Shown: one piece after another, positions 45,787-58,496 of the stretch
How positions within the stretch are numbered: position 1 is the first letter of the stretch
Layout of the letters: the number at the start of each line of letters is the position of its first letter
From: Isoetes taiwanensis
Lineage: Eukaryota; Streptophyta; Lycopodiopsida; Isoetales; Isoetaceae
Reading direction: 5' to 3'
Length of the DNA: 64,000 nucleotides
NCBI GenBank assembly: GCA_021234155.1
Contig: JAJEKV010000063.1
Coordinates: forward strand, 370,001-434,000
Notes under the pieces: model-generated
Database searches by the model: none
What the model was told of the DNA's origin: nothing
The model's input: only the letters and a program-made list of their open reading frames with translations
Translations under genes and position numbers: made by a program

Positions 45787-46960
45787 CTCACTTTGGCATC
45801 CTACATTATGGGTGTGTTGATGCTGCAAGATTTTATTGGCATGACTAGAGCTATAAGCATTGCCTTTGGAATGAGCTTTTTGATATTCCAGCTAGTTCTT
45901 TTGGTAATATCTCTGAAGCTAGCACTAGCAAAAGAAAAAGGTATTATTAGAAAGCCCTCAAAAAGCACTTCTCAGTCCAGATCAAACTCCTACAAGAATG
46001 TAGCAGACGATCCAGAATCAAATTAGACTCCAGCTCTTTCCAGACCTTCAGGTCTAATTCCACCTTTTTCAAGACCTGCAAGTCTTTTTTTTATTGAAGG
46101 ACGTTCTATTCACCATCACATCATGAGTACAGTAGCTACATCACATTCTACATATCACATGGAAGCCAATCCACTACCTAGCCGCGATACCTTATGCTAG
46201 GAGCTGCTTTGCATGTGATTATCGAGTACATATGGCAAGTTTAAGGTCTCTACCACAGGACCGGTTGGTCATACTTGAACCCGTGATCTCGGGGCAATGG
46301 ATTTTAAGGTCCCCATTACTAGACCGATATTGGCCAGGTTTGAACCCGTGACCTCGGGTGTGGCGGTTTAAGGGTCCTGCCACTAGACCATGCCCCGAAG
46401 GGCAACAACATAATCAATATTGCAAACCGACTTCTAATCTAGCAAAATGACAGAATCTTTCTACTTTAATGAGGTTGATTGAGTCTAATAGATAATTTAG
46501 ATCAGATGGCGCAAGCACGGGGCTATGCCAACACACACATATTTGTGTCATTGTTTAGCATATGGAACTTCCTAGGTCGTCTGGTGGATGGATATACATC
46601 AGACAATTGCTAGATGAGACATTGTTTGCTATAGTTAGGTTTTATTTTTATTGCATTACACCTTCTAGTCTGAGCTCTTCATGATGGAAATCACATGTCT
46701 TATATCCATGCATGAATGACAACTATAGAATAATGGGACATTCATTCTACTGGATTATAGATCTTGATCATGCCATAAGAGTAGATAACGTGGCAACTTT
46801 TCAATTTATTTGACATACATTATTGATTAGATGTATCTTTGCTTGCAAGAATTATGTCTATCCAAGAGGAGTCACCGTGGTAGCATCTTGCCTCATAACC
46901 GCAATTGGGCATATAATGTTTGCCATAGCATTTCCATGTACATATTTGTGGTCTTGCCTT
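45787..46960 (+). pseudogene. Nodulin-like / NFD4-type MFS transporter remnant
   Basis: After an acceptor-like ATTTAG, the exon at 45787 reads LTLASYIMGVLMLQDFIGMT, then a membrane segment FGMSFLIFQLVLLVISLKLA and KEK before GTATTATT. This resembles the middle of plant nodulin-like (NUCLEAR FUSION DEFECTIVE 4 related) major-facilitator proteins. A second piece at about 46850-46955 reads NYVYPRGVTVVASCLITAIG, then HIMFAIAFPCT, like the later YPRP...CIGHLLFAFAFPGS segment. The long intervening exon of the family is missing, so this is probably a partial or decayed gene. The family call rests on eye alignment. Confidence 0.5.
46261..46396 (-). repeat. tRNA-like doublet (SINE heads)
   Basis: On the minus strand, 46396 to 46332 reads GGGGCATGGTCTAGTGGCAG, then CACGGGTTCAAACCTGGCC: an A-box-like TGGTCTAGTGG and a B-box-like GGTTCAAACC spaced as in a tRNA. 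Directly after it, 46326 to 46261 repeats the plan with CGGTCTAGTAATGG and CACGGGTTCAAGTATGACC. Neither folds as a full cloverleaf by eye. They are likely tRNA-derived SINE heads in tandem, lying inside the intron between the two nodulin-like exons. Confidence 0.65.
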
Positions 46961-48099
46961 TCAATCCACTTCATGTGCCTTTCAATACGTCTTATGTGTG
47001 TCTAGGCTAACATAAGGATTCCTGTCATAAGCATGGGTGTGATATACACGCATGCCTTACAACATACAACTTTATGCATGAGATGTATGATCTGGATCTA
47101 GAATCTGGTGTTTGGAGAATTAAACATATCATTGTATGTTAGGCTTAGACTCTTTATTAGTACGTTAAAAAAACTATTCTATTCTATTCTATTCTATTCT
47201 GATCATTGTAAAAGGAATTCTTCCACTTAGTTTACTATGTTATAAAGCACGTGCCGTATCGAGATAGAAGCTCTTCAAAAGTGATGTGAAAAATGTGAAT
47301 ATAAGTCATGGCATTGCGCATCTTTATCAAGCCTCCTTGGAAGCAAAGGTGACAAACAGATGTTATTTGTCTTAGATGTTAGTAAGGGGTCCTAGATAAT
47401 GTTCATGTTATCTTGGTAAGAACTAACTGGCCAAATATGGTAGTTGGTATGCCTTAAGCTATTTTTGTAAAGAGTTCTATCTCAAGCATGGAAGTATCTG
47501 GCCATGTCTTAAGTTATTAAAGATGGGCCAAGCTATTAGGGACATATTCTATTTGTTATCATTATTAATTCTTTTTAGATGAAAGTTCCAGAGACACAAC
47601 AATATCAGAATGGAGATTGTCGTTTTACAGTCAGATGAACCTTTGCACTTTTGGTTCAGGTTCATAACAATATTTTAACACATAAGTTCATAGATGAGTG
47701 ATAAGCTTGAAATTGTTGCATTCCTATTCTTGAGATGATCGAGAAAAATGCATCCGTATAGCAGCATTATAAGAGGAATGTCATAATATGGTTGTGATGC
47801 TGAAGCTGTTATGTTCCTAGATGTGAATTAGGTTTACGCCTAGTTCTGAACTAAGAACAGTGTGAAAGCAATGGTCTTTGGGCTTTTCAGACCCTCATGA
47901 TGGACTGGATGGTCCTAAAATAGGCCAGTATTTTTCCAGAAGCATATTAACTCTAATTACTGTAAAATTATATAATACATTATTTTTTTATTTGAATGTA
48001 TCCTATAAGGGATTGCTCAAATTTCTTTAATAATTTGGATCGTCATAACTGTATATGCCTGCATCAGTAACAATACTATATAGAAATGTATAGAGAAGT
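46961..48099. other. Spacer with (ATTCT)n microsatellite
   Basis: A run of five ATTCT pentamers is at 47174-47200. No exon or RNA gene is recognised otherwise. Confidence 0.55.
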
Positions 48100-48537
48100 A
48101 ATAGGGGGTTCCAGGGGGATTTGATATGGATGTAAAAATTACAGTTCCTGAAACTATAGACCATATCCTAAAAATAATTGAGTGGGTTGTGATAAAAAAA
48201 AATATAGATTTAAAATAAAAATCAATTATGTTAGCTCATCGGTTATATGTTGGTCAAAGTAGTCTTATTAGGACATTGAGTTACTTTGGTAGAGGTTCGA
48301 GCCCCCGTATTTCATATTCTAGAACCTTAGGCAAAGTCGTATAGAAGCTCGATATTCCATCAAAACCTTGGGCAAACTCGTATTTCATACTTTAAAATCA
48401 TAGGTGCCTCCAATCATAAATGATCATAAGCGAAACGAAAGATTCCAGGAGACTCCAACATACGATCTGGGGCATCGGATCGACGGGTTCGACGATTGTG
48501 GTAGTCCAGAGTGCACCTCGTTTAGAATATGTAGCAC
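48100..48537 (+). mobile_element. tRNA-derived SINE, copy 2 (first half of dimer)
   Basis: A-box-like TAGCTCATCGG at 48232 and B-box-like GGTTCGAGCCC at 48294, after an A-rich leader. The body has TTCCATCAAAACCTTGGGCA, TAAAATCATAGGTGCC and CACCTCGTTTAGAATATGTA. It starts AATAGGGGGTTCCAGG and is followed directly by a second copy with the same start. Confidence 0.75.
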
Positions 48538-48950
48538 AATAGCAGGGGGTTCCAGGTGGATTTGATATGGATGTAAAAATGACAATCCCTGAAACCATAG
48601 ACCATATCCCAATAACAGTTAAGTGGGTCGTTATTAAAAAAAAAACAACATAGATTTAAAATAAAAATCAATCACGTTAGCTCATCGGTTATGTTGGTCA
48701 AATTAGTCTTATTAGAACATTGAGTTATTTTGGTAGAGGTTTGAGATCCCCGTATTTCATATTCTAAAACCTTAGGCAAAACTGTACAGAAGCTCGATAT
48801 TCCATCAAAACCTCAGGCAAACTCGTATTTCATAGTTTAAAATCATAGGTGCCCCCAATCATAAATGACCATCTGGGGCGTCGGATCGATGGATTTGACG
48901 ACTGTGGTAGTCCAGGTGCACCTCGTTTAGAATATGTAGCACAACCTAAG
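48538..48950 (+). mobile_element. tRNA-derived SINE, copy 3 (second half of dimer)
   Basis: A-box-like TAGCTCATCGG at 48678; the B box is mutated to GGTTTGAGATCC at 48738. Otherwise it follows copy 2 closely, with a small deletion before ATCTGGGGCGTCGGATCGAT. The head-to-tail arrangement suggests tandem duplication or dimeric transcription. Confidence 0.75.
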
Positions 48951-50374
48951 ATGGGAAGGCAGTGGCTGATGTAAAAGAATGCTCATTCAGAAGCTATTAA
49001 GCCCTTATTCTGTCACATTCTTTTGGTATGTTGCCTATATACTTGGAGTGTATATCTTGTCAGTGTTATTGATGCCATAATTTTATTTGGAGAGAACAAT
49101 ATTTGACAGTAATCATGTTCTAATTATGGCTTGATTATTGGAGCAGCATGAAGCATTTTCTAGGCAAGCGAGGTTGAATTTTCTTATAGCGTTTTGTATT
49201 TTTTTTCCAAAATAATGTTAGGCTATTTATGTAAGTTAAGGATGTTTGACTCCCTTTGTCTTCCTACATGGCCTTCCATGATGCGTGGGAAAACCTACTT
49301 GTTCTAACCAGATTTAGAGGCTCTTCCTCCTCCTCCGTCCACCCTAACAAAGAAGGCTATCATATTTATTAAGGACATTTGGAGGGTCTTATGGGAGATG
49401 TTGCCAAGGATGTTGCCAATGTGGTATGATACATGCAATGGATCTTATGAAGATAAGTAACGCTTTTGAAACTCTAATTGCTATTATTTATCTACATATA
49501 GAATGCACAATGAAGCTTTGAAATTGTAATTGTTTTGGTCAATTACTGGTTCATGGACTTTTATTTGTCTACAAGCTTTATTGTGGCCAAAGTTATCACA
49601 TTATATCCATTGTTTGATCCAATTTTCTTCACCAATAGCTCTATCATGGCCAAAGGCACATTGAAGTTGTAGCATTCAAAATCAAGGTAGTTGGTTTTCA
49701 ACATCTTCTAGCTCTTTCTTAGATTGAAGTGAGGCCATAAGGTATATGTCTTACTATACAGTAGGTTTAGATTAAGATATACCTTTTGATATAATCTAGG
49801 ACTTTGATCCTAGATTCACGATGAATGACTAGGCTATGGCCTTAAAGGAAATAATAAATCTTAGAGAATTTTAAAAAAGTACTCCATAGTTTTGCATAGA
49901 TGTCAAACAATCCCTTTCCTTATATGGTTTTTATGAAAATGTCGTGTTTTTTAGCAAGAGAGCTACGGTTTTCACGGCTAACCCAAGTTGCAAACAGTTT
50001 CCCACCATATAAAATTTCAAAGCTTCATTAAAGGATTTGCAAGTAGGTTTTTGCACATGGGGTGGATCACAAGAAAAATTGGACGGTTCGGGCCAAACAA
50101 AGCAATTTATTCCACAAGAACTATTTCCTTTGTCTGATGCAAATTTCAGTTGCTTCCACGACTAAATGGTCTATGCAAATTTGTTTGCATGTATCTTCAA
50201 TACATGGAATAATAAAATCTTTTGAAAATTATAGGACTTCCACCACATTTACTGCTCTCATTTGTCAAATATTCGCCATAAATTTAACATTCTTAGGCTA
50301 GAAAACAATTAGGCACAACACTAAGTGCACTTCTCAATAGACACACATCTGATGAATATATATGGCCGTGAGTT
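48951..50374. other. Spacer
   Basis: AT-rich sequence with no recognised gene; the 79-codon frame at 50062-50301 has no motif. There is a sharp rise in GC at about 50400 where LINE B starts. Confidence 0.5.
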
Positions 50375-53300
50375 GTGTCACCCATCTGTAAGCACAAAAA
50401 GAGAGACATTTGTGATGTGGTAGGGGTTGGGGGTGCTTATACAGGGGCCCGGAATTCCTCTGTTCCTGAGGCAACAGGCAGCGGACTCCGTGGTGCAGTG
50501 AGTGGAGTTGGACGAGGTGGTGTGGTTGGGAGAGGCAGTGTGGGACGAGGCCGGGGCAGGCTTGCTGCTGGCCGCTCAATGGATGGCGGGGCTAGGGGAC
50601 GTGGTGGCTCAGGGGAGGGCTCGAGATGATTTGGTTGTGGCTAGGCACGAGGGGCCGGGCTGTGGGAGGGGCCTGGTGATCCTGCGGGGATGTTCGATGG
50701 CGGTATGTCTTGAGCATGAGGTGGGCTGGAGCAGCCGGTTGGAGGTAGAGACTTGTGTGGCCCATGACTCTATGGAGGTGCACAGGGGACTTCAACACGT
50801 GTTGGAAGTGGAATGTCACGTAAAGCGTATGGGTCACATTGTTGTGATTAATTCTCTGGCTCTAGATGATGACTCTGTGGAGTGGGCTGATGGCATGGTG
50901 GGTAGGCATGTGGGGCTGGACACTTCTCCTCCGGATGAATAGGTCGATCCTCGGTTGGAATGTGCGGGGTGCGGTCCTCTAGTAGTAAGAGGACCCGTTT
51001 TTCAATGGCACCGGCGGTTCGCGTCCCGATATTGTTTGCATTCGGGAGCATAAGTGTCCTGAGGTGATATGTCGAGCTCATGAATATGGTTGGTAGGCAG
51101 TTTGGCTCTATTGTGTCTTCTTCTGGACGGACTAGTGGAGGTACTCTTATTGCTTGGAGAATGGATGTGCAGGTCACATACTCTGCTTGTGAGCAGGTTT
51201 AGTTCGGTGGGCAATAATTAAGTGGTTGGAGGGAGGGCAAGAGTGGGGGATTGTTAATGTTTATGCCCCTAATCAGCCTTCTCGGTGGGTGCTTTATGCC
51301 CCGGTCCGGAATAAGTTCTTGAGCCCTTGGTGGGTTGCGGGTTGCTTGGTTTTACGTTAGGGGACTTCAATATGGTAGAAGCGAGTAGAAGATTGCTCAC
51401 GGTTGCGGAACCCGGGTTGTGCATGGGTTTGAGAGGACCGATGGTCTCGTTTGTTGCGAGATTTGGCCTTGGTTGAGGTCCACAGGGACTTGTCTTTCAC
51501 CTATTGTAATAGGCCAGTTATTGCGGGCGGTATGCTAAGGCGTGGCCGATTGCTATGCTTCCCCATGCGCATTGGATGGTGTGCCCTCTTTGCGCCAAAG
51601 TAACATTTTGTCTACCTCCATTTCTGATCATTACCCTCGGGTTTTGTCCGTCGGGATCGCGGTTGCCTCTCGGCCCTCTCGGACGGTGTTCGTTTGAACA
51701 CCCGGCTTACGGGCGATCTTGGATTTCTCGGCCCGGTGCGGGGGCGTGGCTTGATACCTTTTCATCTCGAAGGGGTATGTCTGGTATGGTGACTGCGTTG
51801 GCGGGTGAAGCGTTTTGCCAAGGTCTTTGATAGGCGTCCCATTATTAGGTGCTTAAAAAACCACATCAGCTTTTAAAGGCGGGGAGTTGCATAGTCTCTA
51901 TCGGGAGTTGGAGAAGATTCCTCAAGATCTTTCTAATGACAACCTTCTAATGGCATTAGGGAGAATGCCGTCTTTTCCTAAATCTAGCGGCGTATTGTTG
52001 CTCACGGGGAAAAAATGGCGGCGAGGTTAAAGTCGCGGCTGCATGTGAAGGCTTATGGGGACCCTTACCTGGTTGAAGTAGAGGAACACAAGTTCGGTCG
52101 GTGTTCTTGAGCAGCTAAGCGTGGCGATATCGCGACATCTATGGCGTCCCTTGCTTAGCCCTGATGGCTGGACTTTGGAGGATCCCGCTGATTTGCGAGA
52201 GCATGTGCATGCTCATTTCTCGGGGTTTTTCGCGGCTCTCTTCCCTATGGCGGGGAGATGCGGGAGCTTGTTTTGGGGGCTGTTAAGCCATCTATTTTGC
52301 CTCACCAAAGATGAGAGCTTGGGCGAGGAACTCTCGAGAGGATTTAGCAGAGGCATGTATGTGCATGGCCAAGGATAAATGTCCGGGCTGATAGGATCTT
52401 GAATCATGTATGTCCTTGATTCCTAAAGTTAAGCGACCTTCTACTATTAATGATTGGAGGCCTATATCCTTGTTGTCCTCTGTGTACAAGATTATTCGCG
52501 AAAGCCACTGCGAGAAGTTGAAGCCGTGTTAACTTCTTCCATTAGTAAGGTGCAATCGGATTTGTTCTGGGAGGAACATTTTGACTAATGTTGCCGCACT
52601 TATGAGGGCCTTTATTGGGCGGAGAAACGAGTCAAGGCATTGCCTATCTTAAGCTTGACTTTGCCAAAGCTTCGATAGTGTCCGTTGGGGAGTTTTTGTG
52701 CGCCATGATGTTAGCATTGGGCTGTGGTCCACGCTTTCTGGGAGAGCAGATCATGAAGATGCATAGGTCCTTGCAGACTCGGTGGTGTGCGGGGTAAACC
52801 CTCGCCTTTTCTCCTTAGGCGAGGGGGTCGTCCGTCCGTGCCCTTTGGCCGTTTTTGTTCTGATTGTGGCGGAGGCCTTGTCTCGGTTGTTTTTGGCTGC
52901 GGTGGAGGGGGTGGTGGATGGGCTTCGATGCGGGGATGGTAGTCAGCAGTTATTAACGGTTCGCCGATGACACTTTCCTCTTCTTGGTGGCGAAAGAGAG
53001 GAATTTCTTGAGAATGTAAAGGGTTTCTTTGGATACTTTCTCCTTGGCCTCGGGCATTCTTACGAATTGGGGTAAATGCTCGCATTATGGGCCCGGTGAC
53101 TCATCCCCCCCTTGTTTGGCTCTATTCCCTTGGAAGGTGCTTCCGGGTAATGTGTGTACTAAGGCGTTGGGTATTCCCTTTGGAGGGGATGTTTCCATGG
53201 GGAGGATGTGGGATGAGATTTTCTGGGGGGCTGAGAAACACCTCAATTGGTGGAAGGGGTAGCAAGTTGTCCATGGCGGGTAGGATCACTATTGCCAAGT

Positions 53301-54807
53301 CGGTGCTGTAGCACTCATGTGTATCTGACATCTGCGATGTTAGCTCACGAGGGGTAAGATCTGGGGCTTTGGATAAGATTGTTCGAAATTTTGTGTGGGG
53401 GCGGGGATGATGAAGGGGTGGTTGTTAAAGTGGCTTGGTGGAAGTGTCTCAAAGCCCGGGGAGGATGGGGGCTTAGCCATTACGGATTTGGCCTTTGCAT
53501 AGTAAGGTGTTGGTCTCAAGTTCATTTGGGCGAGTTGCGGATGGAGCATCTTCTCACAGTGCGATCTTTTTGTTCGATCTCTTAAGCCATTGTGTGGCGT
53601 TTGGGGAAGCCGATCTGTGCATGTGGAGTTGCCTTGGGCCTTTGTTGTATGGTCTCCGGCCTTTTCCACATGCATCTCCTTTTCTCCGCGAGGGGGTGTT
53701 GCGGGCTTGGGATCGTATGTGTGTGTGCTCTTCCGGATAGATTATGCCTCGGTTTATCACCACTCTTCTCCTTTCTTGTGGGTTCCTCTACCCCTGCTTG
53801 CCCTTGGGCCCCACTGTGCATGCTCGGGGCCTTGGTGGAGCCGTTGGAGGCGGGCTCTTTGTGCTCACCTTGGAGGATTGGTATTGGGGTGGTCGGCTAG
53901 CCGTGGGAGTTCTTCGAGCTTCGCTTTTAAGCTTGAAGAGGCGTGGCCGGGCTATCACGGGAACAAGTGGCGGGGGGAGTATTCCGCTACACATACCTAT
54001 AGTCCCTCGGGATGATGTGGTGGTGCGGGGTTTAGAAGGTTCATCCGGATGTTGTGTCTTCTTGTTTTGTTGCGGTCTTGTTACTTAGGGTGTTGGCTAT
54101 TCATGACACTCTGCCCCCTTGGGCAAGTCGTCTCTGCGGCTTCGAGTTCTCGATGGCGCTCGGTTTGGGCGTGGACATGGAGCTCACTTCCTCCACCGAG
54201 AAGGTTAGGTGCTTCGTGGCGGTGGTGCACCTGTATTAGGGTGAATGTCCTTGTGAGTCGGTTTAGGCGGGTGTGAGCCCTCTTTGCCCTTGTTGTGGCC
54301 TTCATCATTGAGGCTGTGGAGCATTATGCGGTTTTTATGCCCTCACTTGCGGCGGCACGGGATTGGAGTGGGGGCTCTGTTTGGTGAGATTGACTAGCCG
54401 GCGATTGCTACTTCATGTGTATCTGGTGCTTGGCGGCTCTTGCGGCGACAAACCTGCATCATCCGTGGCTTGGTTGGTGTGGTTGATTTGGAAGGGCGGT
54501 TGTGGATCTTCGGGGGATTTAGCGACTGCGGCCTCTCGATTCCTCGACTTCGAGTACAAACTATTTCAAGGCTTTACGGTGTTCGAGATTAGTAGTAGCG
54601 GAAATTTGCCATTTGGCGGGACTTCTTGGGTGTTGTAGATGGTGATGGTCGGTTTATCTTTGATGGGGATTCTGTGGTTTTTGTGAGTTTGTTGTGGAGT
54701 GTCGGTATCGGCTGTCTCTTTGGCCCGATTCTCCTTCCTCCTCACTTGCTTTGTAACATTACCATTCTTTTAATATATTGATGACACAGTTCTTCAAAAA
54801 AAAAAAT
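50375..54807 (+). mobile_element. GC-rich L1-type LINE (LINE B) with poly(A) tail
   Basis: A plant L1 element. The 5' part has glycine/arginine-rich frames (50375-50942), perhaps the C-terminal end of ORF1. ORF2 signatures follow: LGWNVRG (50951), RPDIVCIREHKC, NVYAPNQPS, GDFNMVEAS (51360), SDHYPRVL, LIPKV and NDWRPISLLSSVYKI (52412-52500), GRNILTNVAALM (52568), LDFAKA (52650) and an intact FADDTFLFL catalytic block (about 52963-52990). Frameshifts and stops break the frame many times. The 3' end is CAGTTCTTC plus 11 A (54797-54807), the same TTCTTC-A ending as LINE C. The 5' limit is uncertain. High GC against the AT-rich flanks suggests a different or younger LINE lineage than LINE A. Confidence 0.88.
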
Positions 54808-56995
54808 AACGTGTACAAGCTATGCCTCTTTATAAACAGCCCATATTGTACACAAGCAAAGAAGTACCACCTGACACAATCAATCAGGCACTCCTCCGAC
54901 CATCTAGACTATACAACTTTCCTCAACACCATTAGATTAAGGCCACCAACTCAAAATGGGCTTGCACAAATACTGGAGCCCACACAAAGAAGTGGCACTT
55001 GGCAAAAGTTGACAGCAATACCATAACGTTGTGCATGCACTGGGAGGACATTTGGCATTACAACACAATGGTTACGGTCAAAATGTTTTCCAGCAACGAT
55101 GCACATAAGATACCAGTCCACACCAATGCAACAGCAGAAGATAAAATAAATGACTGGATTGAAGACCTGGCATTTCACCAAATACCTTACATCGCAACAG
55201 GATGTAATCATAATCATAATCAATATGGATATACAGGGAGAATTAGTGAACAACAGGCATAGAGGTAGATGAGCAAAAAGGAGACACAAAAGATAACATG
55301 GTCCACATTGACAACTCTCTCAGAAACATGTACATCAAGCGAACACCGGCTGAATACAGACATCACGTGTCCAAAACCATCTTCAAAAGAATATTTCCAC
55401 TTGCACTGGCATATACCATGGCAAGATACAAGAGGCCTTTAAAGTTCGCGATAGAAAGAAATGCAATGATTGGTCAAAAGATGGGCATTCAGCCCATAAC
55501 TATTGTACATAATGCTATCACGAATAGAAGACAAAAAACAATTATCGAATGTATTTCTAATCATGACAAATGACTTTAAATCAGACAAAACAATATTAAG
55601 GTAGCAAGAGTTGGACAAAAGGTAAGTATGAAATGCTCATTGCTTATTCATGTGTCAATCATATTGATTCAATTGACATTTGATGTTCCTTACCAAACAG
55701 ATGCAATGACAAGTCCAAACAACATGCAATAAAGTTACATGTAAGTTATGTACATTTCAAACATATCTGTAACCACCTCTTACACGATGACCAAGTCTTC
55801 ATCATCTGGTACGCAAAAATGGCACCTCAACTAGATCAAATAACACATTTCAAGTTCTATTTACTAACCCAACATTGTTGTTATTATTCTTGACTAAAAG
55901 CAGGTATTCAAAACCACATAAAAATGCAAATGGTCCAATACATGTGCTACAGAATGCACATGTGCCACATATAAATGTCTTCTTACTTCATCAAACTGGC
56001 ATAAGTTTACATGATAGTTGTTTGAGAGTCTTTCACCATTTAACTCCACTAAACAAACAAACAAACGATGCAAAGGCCAAGAACACAATAACCTAACCCA
56101 ACTAAATCAATCCAACCCATTCCCCAAGCCTGCATTATTGCTAGTTTTTCTTTAAGGCTATTCTGGTGCACTACTGCAACAGGATGTTTGAGATTTAATT
56201 CAAACGAATGATTAGAGAGGATGGTTACAACCAAGTGATAGGAACCCAAGTCCAACATTATTGGGCCACAAGGGGATTTCGAGTTGGTGAGCAGATGAAA
56301 TGTGTTAAGAACTTCTTAATTTGAAAAACTCATATAGTTGAAAGCAAGCATTTTTATAGTTTACAATATACCTTAGTATTTTTTGAGATCCATGTTGGTA
56401 TGAGAGAATGAAGTATACCAAAGGCTCTGTTGTGTGTGTTGCAATTAGAGTCTTTTGTACCAGCTCAAGCTTATTCTATACCTGAATTTCGTGTATAAGT
56501 GCTCGAAAAGTGTTCCACTTGAAACATTAGCCTTCTTCTAGAGTTCTCTATCCATAATATGAAGACATAAGTTTTACAAAGAGGGCCTTGTCCATTTTGA
56601 TTGTGCATTTGAAGTCAAGGATAAATGCGATTACAATTGTTGCAGATACAATTTATTGAATCAATTGAAACAAGGCGAGGATTAAGCAAGTTCTTAAGGT
56701 GTAAATTTGGGATGGTGTAAATTCGGACCAAGCATAAGAAAAAGTTATCTTCAAGAAAATTGTGAGTCTCTAGAAAACTGCTATGTTAGACTTTTTAGTT
56801 CAAAAGTTAATTGACCAACACCTTCAAAAGGTATGCAGGGCTGAATTTGTCGTCACGAAAATGCGATTTTTTTCACTATTGTTATTTTAGTACTTTATGT
56901 TTTGCAACTTAAGTAGCCAAAGCTAGTATTTCTTCTATATTGGGAGTCCTCAAATTTTGGCTTTCCAGGTCAAAAGAGACAATAGGATGGTTTAG
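54808..56995. other. Spacer upstream of the AVT1 exons
   Basis: No named gene. A 91-codon plus frame at 55298-55573 (KTIFKRIFPLALAYTMARYK) is protein-like but unassigned. Earlier exons of the amino acid transporter gene should lie here or farther left but were not recognised. Confidence 0.45.
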
Positions 56996-58496
56996 ATTCT
57001 GCCACTTGGGCAGAATAGAATCCATAGAATTCCGCAAGCTCCAACCAAGCTTGCATGTCTATTATCATCGGAAGCAGCAACAATTACGGCTGTTTATGTT
57101 GAAATGTTGGAGGAAGCTGGCGCTCAAGAAGTTTCTGGCTCAACTGGGGAGCCAGATTCAACGTTTTGGAGTTCTTCATTTAACGGCATGGCTTTGCTCA
57201 TAGGTCAGCTAATACTTACATGATGATCTCTTGTTTTTTTCACCTTTTATTCAGTCTTTTTCCTCTTCTTGCGCACAGGCTTATCAGTTTTGTCAGCTCC
57301 ATATGCATTTCAAAAAGCCGGCTATTTCAGTTGTATTCTCAACCTTTTAGTGCCGATGTCGTACTGGTATGGTGCCGAACTCATGGCCAGATGTTTGAAT
57401 CGACACAAAACCCTAAGAAATTATCAAGACATTGCTAAAACTGCATTTAACAAATGGGGGGAAGGCTTCACAAATACACTATTCTACTTGGAATTGCTGG
57501 GCAATTTAGTGAGCAATCTCATCTCAATAGCCGACACATTAGTGTACATTTTTCCAGCTCCCAATATTGGCTTCTCAGGTGTTAGAGGAAGATATTTTTT
57601 AGTAGCTATTGCAACTTTGGGAATTGCACCAACACTTTGGTTCAAGAAGCTGAGCTCTATATCCTATCTTTCACTTCTGGGTATCATCTGCATTCTCATT
57701 AACATTGTCTGCTTGTTCTACTTGGGAATTCAGCAAGTTGGCTTTCAATATAACATCCCGGGCTTCCGATACGAAGGAGTCCCAGAAGCTATTGGAGTGT
57801 TTGCCTTCTCCTATGCTGGAGTCCCTATATTTCCCAGCTTTTACAAGTCTATGACCAGACCTCAGCAGTTCTCTAAGGTACCTTTTTCTTAATGCATTTT
57901 TCTAGCTTGAATTCCAAATGCATTTTCATTTTCAGGTTTTGATCTTGAGCTTTATGGTAGCAATTGGATGCCATTTTGTGATTGGCATCACTGGAATGCT
58001 CATGTTTGGAGGCAGCACAAAGGAGCAAATACATTTAAATTTGCCTCAGCATTCAATAGCATCAAAGATTACTGCATGGACAACTGTGGCACTTCCAATG
58101 ACCAAGTTCATGCTCGTGCTTACTCCAATCTCCACGGAACTAGAAAATCTCACGCTGCAGTGGCTATCTTGTGATAAGACTTCTAAACTCAGCATTGCAT
58201 TCTGCCTTTTACTGCGCTTATCATTGTTAGTGATGATCGTGTTAATATCACTGTTTATTCCATTCTTCAGCTCTGTGATAGAGCTCATAGGCTGCTCCGT
58301 GTCAATTATGATTTGCATGACTTTTCCATACATATTTTACTTGAGACTCTTTCCTGATCAAGCAAATGCACAGGCAAAGCTAGTGAGAGCTGTTATTTAT
58401 ATCCTCATTGTTATTGGTACTGCTAGTGCATTTCTTGGAACAATATTCTCCTTTCACAAGTTAATCGAGAAGAAGAAGCAACAGATGAGCAATTGA
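56996..58496 (+). CDS. Vacuolar amino acid transporter, AVT1 type (3' exons)
   Basis: A member of the AAAP family, which moves neutral amino acids across the tonoplast by proton antiport. Three exons splice in frame: about 56996-57203 (AATITAVYVEMLEEAGAQEV, then TFWSSSFNGMALLIG), 57279-57877 (LSVLSAPYAFQKAGYFSCIL, NYQDIAKTAFNKWGEGFTNT, GVFAFSYAGVPIFPSFYKSM) and 57936-58496 (VLILSFMVAIGCHFVIGITG, NLTLQWLSCDK, then membrane segments and KKKQQMSN, stop). The acidic VEMLEEAG stretch before the first membrane segment is typical. About 455 residues are visible against roughly 540-570 in the family, so N-terminal exons are missing. An in-frame TAG at 56993-56995 means the first exon must start after it, or at the ATG at 57104. 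The core has no frameshift, so it may be functional. Confidence 0.85.

Noticed and set aside
46261-46396. True tRNA genes
   Set aside because: A- and B-box-like blocks are present, but arms do not pair into a full cloverleaf and no clear anticodon stem was seen.
50375-50629. Glycine-rich protein gene
   Set aside because: Glycine/arginine richness comes from the GC-rich LINE B 5' part; ORF2 starts directly after it and no separate gene structure is seen.
55298-55573. Possible Helitron/PIF1 helicase fragment (RIFPLALAYTMARYK)
   Set aside because: Superficial likeness to the FP..L..AMTIN segment only; the following residues do not match, so no call was made.
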